Assembly: GCA_030950835.1 (NCBI GenBank)
Contig: JAUZQU010000044.1
Coordinates: forward strand, 1-7,708
Origin: Mariprofundaceae bacterium
GTDB lineage: Bacteria; Pseudomonadota; Zetaproteobacteria; Mariprofundales; Mariprofundaceae
Direction of reading: 5' to 3'
DNA length: 7,708 bases
Shown: one piece after another, positions 1 through 6,947 of the stretch
How positions within the stretch are numbered: the first letter of the stretch is position 1
Layout of the letters: each line of letters starts with the position of its first letter
Translations under genes and position numbers: made by a program
The notes under the pieces: generated by a model
Database searches by the model: none
The model's input: only the letters and a program-made list of their open reading frames with translations
Told to the model about the DNA's origin: nothing

Positions 1-46
1 TGAGTACACTTTGCAGCCAGAGTTGGTTGATTTCAGTTAAACGCAT
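1..46 (-). CDS. 5' end of an unidentified gene, cut by the left edge
   Basis: On the minus strand an ATG at 46-44 opens a frame that runs to the window edge without a stop and encodes MRLTEINQLWLQSVL. It overlaps the last 10 bases of the upstream FAD oxidoreductase gene in a different frame, the usual sign of a translationally coupled downstream gene. An AGG about 11 bases before the ATG is a weak possible ribosome binding site. With 15 residues visible the family cannot be recognised. The composition looks like a real soluble N-terminus. Confidence is moderate that a gene starts here and nil for its function. Confidence 0.45.
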   Translation of the reverse strand, partial: MRLTEINQLWLQSVL

Positions 47-1098
47 ACTTGTTTATACCTTTGTATATCCACCTCTTTGGGCAGAGGTTGTTGCTGTTGC
101 ATATATTGGACTAAAACTTGGGCATAATGGGGGATAAGCAAGCAGCCGCGCGAGCCAAAACCATTAAAAATGCCTAGCTGTGGATGTTTGGGGTGAAAAC
201 CAATGAAAGGCTGTTTGTCTAGGGTGTTGGGGCGAATGCCTGCTTGATGTTGGGTCACTTCAAAGTGTGGCTGCTGGTTGAAGAGTTGGTGGGCAAAATG
301 GAGTAGCTTTGCTTTGGAGGAAGTTTGGATGGTAGGGACTTGAAGTTGAGGTTCATAAGTCGCACCGATACGACAAGTGTGTGTATCTGTGGGTAATAAC
401 CATTGTTGTTGGTTGATGATATGTGGGGGTAGTTCTTTTTCGCTGTGGCAGGTGATAATTTCACCATGCGCAGCTTGTAAAGGTAACCACGAAAAGAAGG
501 GGTTGTGTTGCATACGATAGCCTTCACAAAAAATGATTTTCTGGGCAAATATCCCTTGCCAAAGTATGCCTTTTTCTTGTATTTGCACATCTTTAGCCGA
601 GAAATGCTGATGACGAATGGCATGATGTTGGGCAAGGTGGGTTGCCAAGTGCTTGAGCAAGTTGGCAGTGTCGATATAGGCGGTGTGGGTCTGTTGAATA
701 CCTGAAAATGGGGCGTGAATATATGCAGGCATGGCTGCATGTTTGAAATAAGGGGTATAATGTTCGTTGTTTAAACGTTTTTGGCAGTGCAGGCGTTCTT
801 TTTCGTTGTTGAAGATACGCAACATTGTTTTGGGAAAGTAAAACTGCTGATGTAGCCGTCTTCCGAGTTGTTGATACATCTCTTCAGCGGTTTTCAGATG
901 TTGGGGTGTATGTTCTGCCAAGACAAAACGTTGACCAGTGACAGGGTTAATCATGCCCGCTGCAATATGTGATGCAGACTTCACACCATCTGAGACAACG
1001 CACACTTTGTAACCATATTGCAGCAATACCCAAGCCAGCAAACTACCTGCCAAACCCTGCCCAACAATCAATATATCATAGTTATGAGGTAAATTCAT
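37..1098 (-). CDS. FAD-dependent oxidoreductase of the DAO (D-amino acid oxidase-like) fold
   Basis: 353 residues, a usual length for this family. The N-terminus is a Rossmann FAD-binding unit: a beta strand followed by GQGLAGS (residues 13-19, a GxGxxG motif), with an acidic residue at D37 closing the second strand. AAGMINPVTGQR (46-57) is the conserved segment expected to sit near the flavin. The C-terminal third has AGIRP (286-290) and NGFGSRG (312-318), matching the closing FAD-contact region of DAO proteins. There is no signal peptide or membrane segment, so it is probably cytoplasmic. The fold implies flavin-linked oxidation of an amine or amino acid, but the substrate is not readable; it resembles the widespread uncharacterised glycine-oxidase-like group. 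It lacks the methyltransferase half of MnmC. An in-frame TAA directly precedes the ATG at 1098-1096, so no earlier start is possible. The ribosome binding site is weak (GGG four bases upstream). The start lies inside the end of an hsdR remnant. Confidence 0.85.
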   Translation of the reverse strand: MNLPHNYDILIVGQGLAGSLLAWVLLQYGYKVCVVSDGVKSASHIAAGMINPVTGQRFVLAEHTPQHLKTAEEMYQQLGRRLHQQFYFPKTMLRIFNNEKERLHCQKRLNNEHYTPYFKHAAMPAYIHAPFSGIQQTHTAYIDTANLLKHLATHLAQHHAIRHQHFSAKDVQIQEKGILWQGIFAQKIIFCEGYRMQHNPFFSWLPLQAAHGEIITCHSEKELPPHIINQQQWLLPTDTHTCRIGATYEPQLQVPTIQTSSKAKLLHFAHQLFNQQPHFEVTQHQAGIRPNTLDKQPFIGFHPKHPQLGIFNGFGSRGCLLIPHYAQVLVQYMQQQQPLPKEVDIQRYKQVCV

Positions 1099-1393
1099 TT
1101 ACCCAAAATTCACTTTGATGCAACACTTTAGCTGCTGCCATTTTTACCAATTCTGCTGGATAATCGTAACGTTTTAGCAATTTCTAAACTGCAAGGCGAA
1201 GCTTAGCTCTAACATCATCACGTTTACTCCAGTCTATGGTGGTATTTTGCCGCATTATTGCCACTATTCTATGAAGCAATATGCTGATGTCATCATTTTC
1301 GGCTCTTACCAATGCTATGGGGGTGATCGAATGATGCTGGGCAAGGATAGAGTAGAAGGTATATGAAATGGTTTCTAGAAGCTGAGCAGCTGG
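1082..1393 (-). pseudogene. hsdR: Remnant of type I restriction endonuclease R subunit (C-terminal end only)
   Basis: Reading the minus strand from about 1393 down to the TAA at 1084-1082 gives one frame that resembles the C-terminal helical region of HsdR proteins. Visible pieces are YTFYSILAQH (family pattern: aFYdaLA), then MRQNTTIDWSKRDDVRAKLR (family pattern: vRkNtTIDWt.Re.vRAklR), then KLLKRYDYPAELV (family pattern: KrlLrKYgYPpdl.) and AAAKVLHQSEFW. An in-frame TAG at 1186-1184 interrupts it; AAG (Lys), one base away, would fit the family. A second in-frame TAG at 1396-1394 lies just before the recognisable part. Only about 100 residues remain of a protein normally near 1000, and no methylase or specificity gene is in view, so this is a decayed fragment. 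The last 17 bases overlap the start of the oxidoreductase gene. Identification rests on recalled family motifs, with no search done. Confidence 0.72.
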
Positions 1394-1446
1394 CTAAGGT
1401 AGAAAACTTTGAGGCAAATGTATCTCAATCATGCGACCATTTTTGA
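1363..1446 (+). other. Tiny 27-codon reading frame ahead of a hairpin; real gene doubtful
   Basis: ATG at 1363 follows AGAAGG (1354-1359) by only three bases and opens a 27-residue frame ending in TGA at 1444-1446, just before the hairpin at 1450-1480. The product starts MKWFLEAEQLAKVENFEAN and ends VSQSCDHF. The ending faintly recalls the helix-turn-helix stretch (NVS..CrhFGIS) of IS481-type transposases, where the frame would stop just before the GIS. Part of the frame is antisense to the hsdR remnant. It may be a small peptide gene, a transposase crumb or chance; chance is the default. Confidence 0.15.
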
Positions 1447-1501
1447 GGTAAGTGCCTGTGTATTTGAGCACTTCTTTTTTGCATCCTTTTATTTGATGGG
1501 T
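1397..1501 (-). other. Open minus-strand frame, possible gene fragment of unknown origin
   Basis: In the same frame as the hsdR remnant but beyond the TAG at 1396-1394, the minus strand is open back to a TGA at 1504-1502. It has a protein-like look in the part reading EVLKYTGTYLKNGRMIEIHL and ends PQSFLP before the stop. It does not resemble the HsdR region expected at this point, so it could come from another gene joined at a deletion breakpoint, or be chance. It overlaps the presumed leuS promoter, so it is unlikely to be a functional gene today. Confidence 0.2.
1450..1480 (+). terminator. Candidate intrinsic terminator upstream of leuS
   Basis: AAGTGC (1450-1455) pairs with GCACTT (1468-1473) across a 12-base loop, followed by one C and a run of six T (1475-1480) on the plus strand. 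The stem is short (6 bp, half GC) and the loop is long, so strength is doubtful. The orientation would stop plus-strand transcription arriving from the left and insulate the leuS promoter just downstream. No intact plus-strand gene lies upstream in the window, so it may be left over from lost sequence. Confidence 0.4.
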
Positions 1502-1508
1502 TCAGGCT

Positions 1509-1514
1509 TATAAT
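1509..1514 (+). promoter_or_regulatory. Presumed -10 element of the leuS operon promoter
   Basis: A perfect TATAAT sits 33 bases before the leuS GTG start, which would place transcription initiation near 1521 and give a leader of roughly 27 bases. No good -35 hexamer lies 16-18 bases upstream; TTGATG at 1493-1498 is too close (10-base gap). The position between the hairpin and leuS supports the call. It is the only convincing promoter element for the operon in this gap. Confidence 0.5.
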
Positions 1515-1534
1515 GTGGCAATTATTTATCAGTT

Positions 1535-1541
1535 GAAGGGG
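1535..1541 (+). promoter_or_regulatory. Ribosome binding site fixing the GTG start of leuS
   Basis: GAAGGGG, six bases before GTG 1548-1550, is a good Shine-Dalgarno sequence. It decides for the GTG start, because the product then begins MSEEQPEQYLAQHIETKWQ, the expected N-terminal lead-in of LeuRS. Confidence 0.7.
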
Positions 1542-1547
1542 TAACGC

Positions 1548-4067
1548 GTGTCCGAAGAGCAACCTGAGCAGTATTTAGCACAACACATCGAAACCAAATG
1601 GCAAAAGATATGGGGTGATACAGGCATTGATATTGCCAATGAAGATGCCGCCGATACACGACCAACTTATTATTGTCTGGAGATGTTTCCTTATCCATCG
1701 GGCAACTTACATATGGGGCATGTGCGCAACTATTGCCTTGGTGATGCTGTAGCGCGTTATAAACGTATGCAGGGTTTTAATGTATTGCATCCGATTGGTT
1801 GGGATGCGTTTGGTTTGCCTGCGGAAAATGCGGCGATTAAACATGGTAAGCCGCCTGCGGAATGGACGTATGCCAATATTGGACAAATGCGTGTGCAATT
1901 AAAGCGTTTGGGTCTTTCTTATGATTGGTCGCGTGAAATGGCGACTTGTCAGCCTGAATATTACCGTTGGGAACAGTGGATGTTTACCAAATTGATGGAA
2001 AAAGGCTTGGCATACCGCAAAGAAGCTGAAGTGAACTGGTGTGATCCTTGCCATACTGTGCTTGCCAATGAGCAAGTGGAAGATGGGGTGTGTTGGCGCT
2101 GTGAAACGCCCGTGAAACGCAAAAATCTGGCGCAATGGTTTATTAAAATTACGGATTATGCAGAAGAGCTGCTTGAGGATTTGAATCATTTATCTGGCTG
2201 GCCGGATAAAGTGGTGGGTATGCAGCGCAACTGGATTGGTAAATCTTCGGGTGCTGAAGTGTCGTTTAAGGTTGAAGGCAGTGATGAGACTTTGGATGTG
2301 TTTACCACGCGCCCTGATACGCTTATGGGTGTGACTTATATGGCTGTAGCAGCAGCGCATCCTTTGGCGGTTAAAGCCGCCACTACCCAAGCACAAGAAG
2401 GCAATGACGAGCTTTCAGTATTCCTTGAAGTATGTGGCAAGATTTCGACCAAAGAAGCCGATGTGGAAACCATGGAGAAAAAGGGCATGGCATTGGGTAT
2501 CCATGCGATTCATCCTGTTTCGGGTGAAGCTGTGCCTGTGTGGGTGGCAAACTTCGTGTTGATGTCGTATGGCACGGGTGCGGTGATGAGTGTGCCTGCG
2601 CATGATGAGCGTGATTATGCTTTTGCGAAGAAATATGCTTTAAAGATTAAACAAGTGATTCAACCTAAAAGTGGTGAATGGGATATTGCAGAGGCTGCGT
2701 TTAGCGAAGCTGGTGTGTTGATCAATTCGGCTGAGTTTGATGGTTTGGCTTCAGGAAAAGCCAAGAAAACCATTACCCATTGGTTGAAAGTAAACGGTAA
2801 AGGTGAAGAGCGTGTACAATATCGTTTGCGTGATTGGCTTGTTTCAAGGCAACGTTATTGGGGTGCGCCGATTCCTGTGGTGCATTGTGTTGATTGTGGC
2901 ACGGTGGCTGTACCTGATGACCAATTGCCCGTTGTTTTACCTGAACACTTACAACCTACGGGTGGCTCTTCGCCTTTGGCGGAGTGTGAAGCATTTGTGA
3001 ACACTACATGCCCAAGCTGTGGCAAAGATGCCAAGCGTGAGACAGACACTTTTGATACCTTTATGGAATCATCATGGTATATGAACCGCTATACTTCAAC
3101 CCATTGTGATACCGCTATGTTGGATGGCAAAGCCATGCAGAAATGGGCGGCTGTGGATCAATATATTGGTGGCGTGGAACATGCTGTGCTGCATTTGTTG
3201 TATGCCCGCTTTTATCACAAATTGATGCGTGATGTTGGGCTGTTTGATGCCGATGCTGAGGATGCAAACAACGTAGGCAGAAACAAAGTGGGCAGCGAAC
3301 CATTTAAAAACCTGCTTACCCAAGGCATGGTGTTGCTAGATGGCACAAAAATGTCGAAATCTAAGGGTAATACCATTGATCCAGCCGATATTATTCAAAA
3401 ATATGGTGCAGATACTGCGCGTTTGTTTACTTTGTTTGCTGCACCACCTGAGCGTGATTTGGAATGGAAAGATGAGGGCGTGGAAGGGGCAAGTCGTTTT
3501 CTTGCCCGTGTTTGGCGTTTGTTGGATAAAGTGGACAAGACTTACCAAGGCACAGCCAATGCCAAAGCGACCAAGACACTGAAACGCACCATTCACACCC
3601 ATATTCAGCGTGTTACCCATGCCTTTGAACATGGATTTGCCTTTAATGTGGCGATTGCGGCGATGATGGAATTATCCAATGCTTTGAGCGCGTTTGATGC
3701 TTGTGATGATGAAGGAAAAGCGGTGTTTGCAGAAGGTATGGCGGCTTTGGTGACCATGTTAAGCCCACTTGTGCCACACTTTGCTTGTGAATGTGGTGAA
3801 AAGCTTGGTTTTAAGACGGTTGCCGTGATGACAGCTTGGCCGGAAGTGGATGAAGCGGCGTTGGTGCAAGATGAAATCAACTTGGTGGTGCAAATTCAGG
3901 GTAAAAAACGTGGTGAAATTGTGGTTTCACCTGATGTGAGCCAGAATGATGCTTTTAAGGCGGTTCAAGCCGATGAAAACATCAATAAATGGTTGGAAAA
4001 TATGCAGGTGGTCAAGGTGATTCTAGTCAAAGGGCGTTTGTTGAATATCGTGGTGAAACCAACGTGA
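1548..4067 (+). CDS. leuS: Leucyl-tRNA synthetase
   Basis: Cytoplasmic class I aminoacyl-tRNA synthetase that activates leucine with ATP and charges tRNA-Leu. 839 residues, close to the usual bacterial length (about 860). The catalytic Rossmann core carries the HIGH-box variant HMGH (55-58) after PYPSGNL and the KMSKS loop (601-605). A zinc-knuckle pattern has C165/C168 and C182/C185; a second CxxC pair set is at 447/450 and 488/491. The CP1 editing domain, which hydrolyses mischarged tRNA, is present, with the threonine-rich TTRPDT (253-258), GTGAVMSVPAHDERD (342-356) and its conserved aspartates. The anticodon-binding helical domain and a small C-terminal domain ending in LLNIVVKPT follow. 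All key motifs are intact. It starts at GTG and is the first gene of the operon; its TGA overlaps the lptE start by four bases. Confidence 0.98.
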   Translation: MSEEQPEQYLAQHIETKWQKIWGDTGIDIANEDAADTRPTYYCLEMFPYPSGNLHMGHVRNYCLGDAVARYKRMQGFNVLHPIGWDAFGLPAENAAIKHGKPPAEWTYANIGQMRVQLKRLGLSYDWSREMATCQPEYYRWEQWMFTKLMEKGLAYRKEAEVNWCDPCHTVLANEQVEDGVCWRCETPVKRKNLAQWFIKITDYAEELLEDLNHLSGWPDKVVGMQRNWIGKSSGAEVSFKVEGSDETLDVFTTRPDTLMGVTYMAVAAAHPLAVKAATTQAQEGNDELSVFLEVCGKISTKEADVETMEKKGMALGIHAIHPVSGEAVPVWVANFVLMSYGTGAVMSVPAHDERDYAFAKKYALKIKQVIQPKSGEWDIAEAAFSEAGVLINSAEFDGLASGKAKKTITHWLKVNGKGEERVQYRLRDWLVSRQRYWGAPIPVVHCVDCGTVAVPDDQLPVVLPEHLQPTGGSSPLAECEAFVNTTCPSCGKDAKRETDTFDTFMESSWYMNRYTSTHCDTAMLDGKAMQKWAAVDQYIGGVEHAVLHLLYARFYHKLMRDVGLFDADAEDANNVGRNKVGSEPFKNLLTQGMVLLDGTKMSKSKGNTIDPADIIQKYGADTARLFTLFAAPPERDLEWKDEGVEGASRFLARVWRLLDKVDKTYQGTANAKATKTLKRTIHTHIQRVTHAFEHGFAFNVAIAAMMELSNALSAFDACDDEGKAVFAEGMAALVTMLSPLVPHFACECGEKLGFKTVAVMTAWPEVDEAALVQDEINLVVQIQGKKRGEIVVSPDVSQNDAFKAVQADENINKWLENMQVVKVILVKGRLLNIVVKPT

Positions 4068-4567
4068 AATTAACCCTTTACCTTGTTTTATCCATGATGT
4101 TCACCGCTTGCGGTTACCACTTGGTAGGGCAGGGGGGTGGCTCGGTGATTCCTGATACGGTGCAAACAGCCCAACTGGATACGCTAGATGGGTTAGAATA
4201 CCAAGCCTTGCGTACGGAATTACAACATCGCTGGTCACAACAAGCCCATTTCCCAGCACTACAAGGCGAAACAGAGCCGTCCAAACAGCATATTACGCTT
4301 AGGTTGGAACAAGTTCAAATCAGCTTTGTGGCGATTGCTTTTGATGCAGCAGGGCTTGCCATACAATACCGTTTACAAGTGGCGGGAGTATTAAACATGT
4401 ATCAACAACATGCCTTACTTTGGGGAACAGGTAGGTTGAGCGTACAAGCGGAAGTGTTTGCTGCGGATAATCCCAGTGCGATTGAAGCGGAGCGGGCGCA
4501 ATTACTGCTCACTTTACGCCAAACATGGGCAAATGAAGCCATAAAACGCTTAAAGTCGGGTTTTTAG
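4064..4567 (+). CDS. lptE: LPS-assembly lipoprotein LptE
   Basis: Outer-membrane lipoprotein that plugs and helps assemble the LptD barrel, which inserts lipopolysaccharide into the outer leaflet. The chosen GTG start (4064) overlaps the leuS stop as GTGA and gives a compact lipoprotein signal: MKLTLYLVLSMMFTA followed by C16, the lipidated cysteine (lipobox FTAC). A longer frame reaches back to 3989 but would bury the signal peptide, so it was rejected. The mature protein begins CGYHLVGQ, the CGY/FHL opening typical of LptE. 167 residues is a little short next to about 193 in E. coli. The rest is low-identity alpha/beta sequence without further motifs, as usual in this family. Position between leuS and holA strongly supports the assignment. 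GGTGA about eight bases upstream may be its ribosome binding site, and coupling to leuS translation is likely. Confidence 0.9.
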   Translation: MKLTLYLVLSMMFTACGYHLVGQGGGSVIPDTVQTAQLDTLDGLEYQALRTELQHRWSQQAHFPALQGETEPSKQHITLRLEQVQISFVAIAFDAAGLAIQYRLQVAGVLNMYQQHALLWGTGRLSVQAEVFAADNPSAIEAERAQLLLTLRQTWANEAIKRLKSGF

Positions 4568-4575
4568 GCGTTTTT

Positions 4576-5547
4576 ATGCAAGTTTCTGCCCAAAAACTAC
4601 TTCCAGCCCAACATTCAAGCTATTATTTGTTTGGTGAGGACAGAGATAGCCTGTTTGAACATGCGGATGCTTTGTTGGCAGAGGGTGAAGCGGAGGCGAT
4701 TCGTTTGCGGGTGGACATCTCCGAGTTGGGGCGCATTGAAGTAGAAAGCCGCTCGCAGGGGTTGTTTGGGGCGCAGGTTTGTTATGCTTTGGTGCGTAAT
4801 GCAGAGAGTGCGACGGTTAAACAAACTGCACATTTGTTGCAACTTGCAGCATCAGTTGAGCAGGGAAACCGTTTGATTGTTTGTGCTGCTGAAATCACTT
4901 GGAAAAAAGCGTTGAATAAAAAGATGCAAGCTGAAGATGTGGTGGTGAGTTGTGAGTTTCGCACACCCACGTTGGCGCATTTTCAGACATGGTTCCAAGA
5001 AGCTATACAACAGCAACAGCTTGATGTGACACAAGATGCCATGATATTCATTACAGAATCTTTGTGCGGAATGCGGGCCGCTTGTCAGCAGCTGATGATA
5101 CGCATGAAGTTGTATGATGCTGATGAAGGTGTGAGGTTTGATGTGGCTTTGGTCAGTGATTTGATGGGTGAACGTGCGCCTGATGCCTTGGAAAGTTATT
5201 GTCATGCAGTGGCGATGAAAGAAGCGAAAGCTATTGCTGTGTTGCGCCATTTACTGTTGAATCAACAAGTGGCTGAAGTACAACTTTTGACCTGGTTGAG
5301 CATGCGGTTGAATCAATTATTGATGTATTGTTGGTATCAAAACAAAGGCGAGCGCAGCCCGATTCAAGCGGCGAAGATATTTGGTGAAGGGCGGCAAAAA
5401 GTACCCCAAGAAGTACGGATGTGGACTGCCCCTGAACTGATGTTGGCATTACAAGATTTGGTGGTCGTAGAGAAACAACTCAAAGGCGCATCCATAGAAA
5501 CAAAATATATGGTATTAGAACGTTTAACATTGAGGTTAATTACATGA
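4576..5547 (+). CDS. holA: DNA polymerase III delta subunit (clamp loader)
   Basis: The delta subunit is the wrench of the clamp-loader complex: it binds the beta sliding clamp, opens it and helps load it on primed DNA. 323 residues, close to the 343 of E. coli delta. The N-terminal part has YYLFGEDRDSLFEHADALL (16-34), where family members have a y.l.G.e..l.....l pattern in a degenerate AAA+ domain without a functional Walker A. The middle has the helical lid region, and the C-terminal collar domain includes LLTWLSMRLNQLL and a terminal LERLTLRLIT. Sequence conservation in this family is low, so position directly after lptE carries much of the weight. It starts eight bases after the lptE stop with a weak AGGCG (4566-4570), and its TGA overlaps the next ATG as ATGA. 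Confidence 0.9.
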   Translation: MQVSAQKLLPAQHSSYYLFGEDRDSLFEHADALLAEGEAEAIRLRVDISELGRIEVESRSQGLFGAQVCYALVRNAESATVKQTAHLLQLAASVEQGNRLIVCAAEITWKKALNKKMQAEDVVVSCEFRTPTLAHFQTWFQEAIQQQQLDVTQDAMIFITESLCGMRAACQQLMIRMKLYDADEGVRFDVALVSDLMGERAPDALESYCHAVAMKEAKAIAVLRHLLLNQQVAEVQLLTWLSMRLNQLLMYCWYQNKGERSPIQAAKIFGEGRQKVPQEVRMWTAPELMLALQDLVVVEKQLKGASIETKYMVLERLTLRLIT

Positions 5548-6923
5548 AACAAAATTTTCCACATCAAATTTTTAGAGCGTACGATATTCGGGGCATTGCC
5601 GATGAAGAAGTGACCACGGACTTTGCTTACAGCTTAGCACATGCTTATGCAGCCTTATTACCAGCGCAAAATAAAGCGGCCGTGGTTGTGGCTAGAGATG
5701 TTCGTTTGTCGGGTTTGCGCTTGCAACAAGCAGTGATGCAGGGTTTACAAGATGCTGGGGTGGATGTGCTGGATATTGGTATGGTACCAACGCCGTTGGC
5801 GTATTATGGTGTGCACCACAGAGATGCTGCTGGCTGTATCATGGTGACAGCAAGCCATAACCCAGCGCCCTATAATGGTTTTAAGATGATGATGGGTTTG
5901 GATTGTTTTCATGGCGAGTCCATTCAAAATTTGAAACAACATATGTTGGATGGTGTAGTGCATCATGCTGCTACAAAAGGTAAATCTACGACTGAAAACA
6001 TACAGGCTGAATATGCAGATTTTGTGGAACATGATTGTGTTCTAAAACGTCCATTAAAAGTGGTGATTGATGCGGGCAATGGTCCTTCGGGGGTGATTGC
6101 TGGCCCTGTATATCGGGCTTTGGGCTGCGAAGTGACTGAATTGTTTTGCGAACCAGATGGCAACTTCCCCAACCATCATCCAGACCCTACTGTAGAAGAG
6201 AACATGGTGGATATTGCGGCAAAAGTTCGGGAAACATCTGCTGATTTGGGCATTGCCTTTGATGGTGATGGCGATCGTATTGGGGTGGTTGATGGTCAGG
6301 GTAAGATGGTTTGGGGGGATATGTTATTGTTGTTATTATCACGACAGTTATTAGAAACACATCCCAAGGCAACCATTATTTCAGAGGTAAAATCTTCGCA
6401 ATTGTTGTATGATGATATTCAAGCCCATGGTGGCAATGGTATCATGTGGAAAACGGGACATTCGCCAATTAAAAGTAAAATGAAAGAAACCAATGCCTTG
6501 TTGGCAGGCGAAATGAGTGGGCACTTCTTTTTTGCCGACAGATATGATGGTTTTGATGATGCGGTGTATGCAGGAGCGCGGGTGATGCAGGTATTGGCAG
6601 CGCAAGATTTGCCACTCTCGGCGTTGCTCTCTGATTTGCCTGAGGTGGTGAACACACCTGAAATAAGGGTAGATTGCCCTGATGATTTGAAATTTGACTT
6701 GGTGGAACAAGCCAAGACGCACTTTGCTGAGCAGGGTTACCAAATGATTGTGATTGATGGTATGCGTTTGCAACTTGATGAGGGTTGGGCATTGCTCAGA
6801 GCATCCAATACACAGCCTGGTTTGGTATTACGTTTTGAAGCAAGCAGCAACAAAGCACTAGATACCATGCAAAGCTTGGTGCAAGATTGGTTGTTCAAAC
6901 GTTTGGCAGTGTTGTTGGCTTGA
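5544..6923 (+). CDS. algC: Phosphomannomutase/phosphoglucomutase (alpha-D-phosphohexomutase family)
   Basis: Interconverts hexose 6-phosphate and 1-phosphate (mannose or glucose), feeding GDP-mannose and nucleotide-glucose sugars into LPS and exopolysaccharide; cytoplasmic. 459 residues, the normal four-domain length. All family signatures are seen: FRAYDIRGIADEE near the N-terminus (10-22), the active-site phosphoserine loop TASHNP (102-107, S104), the magnesium loop DGDGDR (240-245), the sugar-binding GEMSGHFFF (322-330) and the phosphate-binding RASNTQP in domain 4 (419-425). The sugar loop GEMSGH is the version of dual-specificity PMM/PGM enzymes such as Pseudomonas AlgC rather than phosphoglucosamine mutase GlmM, which has GEQSGH. 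AlgC and ManB/CpsG names are both used for such proteins, so the symbol is approximate. It starts by a 4-base ATGA overlap with holA, implying translational coupling. Confidence 0.93.
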   Translation: MKQNFPHQIFRAYDIRGIADEEVTTDFAYSLAHAYAALLPAQNKAAVVVARDVRLSGLRLQQAVMQGLQDAGVDVLDIGMVPTPLAYYGVHHRDAAGCIMVTASHNPAPYNGFKMMMGLDCFHGESIQNLKQHMLDGVVHHAATKGKSTTENIQAEYADFVEHDCVLKRPLKVVIDAGNGPSGVIAGPVYRALGCEVTELFCEPDGNFPNHHPDPTVEENMVDIAAKVRETSADLGIAFDGDGDRIGVVDGQGKMVWGDMLLLLLSRQLLETHPKATIISEVKSSQLLYDDIQAHGGNGIMWKTGHSPIKSKMKETNALLAGEMSGHFFFADRYDGFDDAVYAGARVMQVLAAQDLPLSALLSDLPEVVNTPEIRVDCPDDLKFDLVEQAKTHFAEQGYQMIVIDGMRLQLDEGWALLRASNTQPGLVLRFEASSNKALDTMQSLVQDWLFKRLAVLLA

Positions 6924-6930
6924 CGTTGTA

Positions 6931-6941
6931 AAGAGGGGGGG
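6931..6941 (+). promoter_or_regulatory. Ribosome binding region with a seven-G run before the kinase gene
   Basis: AAGA followed by seven G (6935-6941) lies between the phosphohexomutase stop and the ATG at 6948. It provides a purine-rich Shine-Dalgarno stretch at workable spacing. The AAGGA immediately before the ATG is too close to serve. The G run could in principle change length by slippage and alter spacing; nothing in one sequence shows that it does. Confidence 0.5.
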
Positions 6942-6947
6942 TTAAGG

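Noticed and set aside
37..1098. Assignment of the oxidoreductase as the FAD domain of MnmC or as a named glycine oxidase (ThiO)
   Set aside because: There is no MnmC methyltransferase domain and no thiamine genes nearby. The motifs support only the DAO fold.
1493..1514. TTGATG paired with TATAAT as a full sigma-70 promoter for leuS
   Set aside because: The gap between the hexamers is only 10 bases, far from 16-18. Only the -10 was kept.
1099..1547. tRNA, small RNA, CRISPR repeats or a leucine-responsive leader in the gap before leuS
   Set aside because: No cloverleaf, repeated units or run of leucine codons could be found. The gap is better explained by the hsdR remnant, a weak hairpin and the -10 element.
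3989..4063. Longer N-terminus for LptE reaching back to 3989
   Set aside because: It overlaps leuS by about 75 bases in another frame, gives an un-LptE-like charged leader and would bury the signal peptide and lipobox. The GTG at 4064 fits better.
4852..5250. 132-codon minus-strand frame inside holA
   Set aside because: Antisense shadow of holA without a recognisable fold or ribosome binding site.
6381..6792. Overlapping minus-strand frames of about 100-130 codons inside the phosphohexomutase gene
   Set aside because: They are antisense to a gene with every family motif intact, show no recognisable domain and have biased compositions rich in His, Pro and Ser, as expected of shadow frames.
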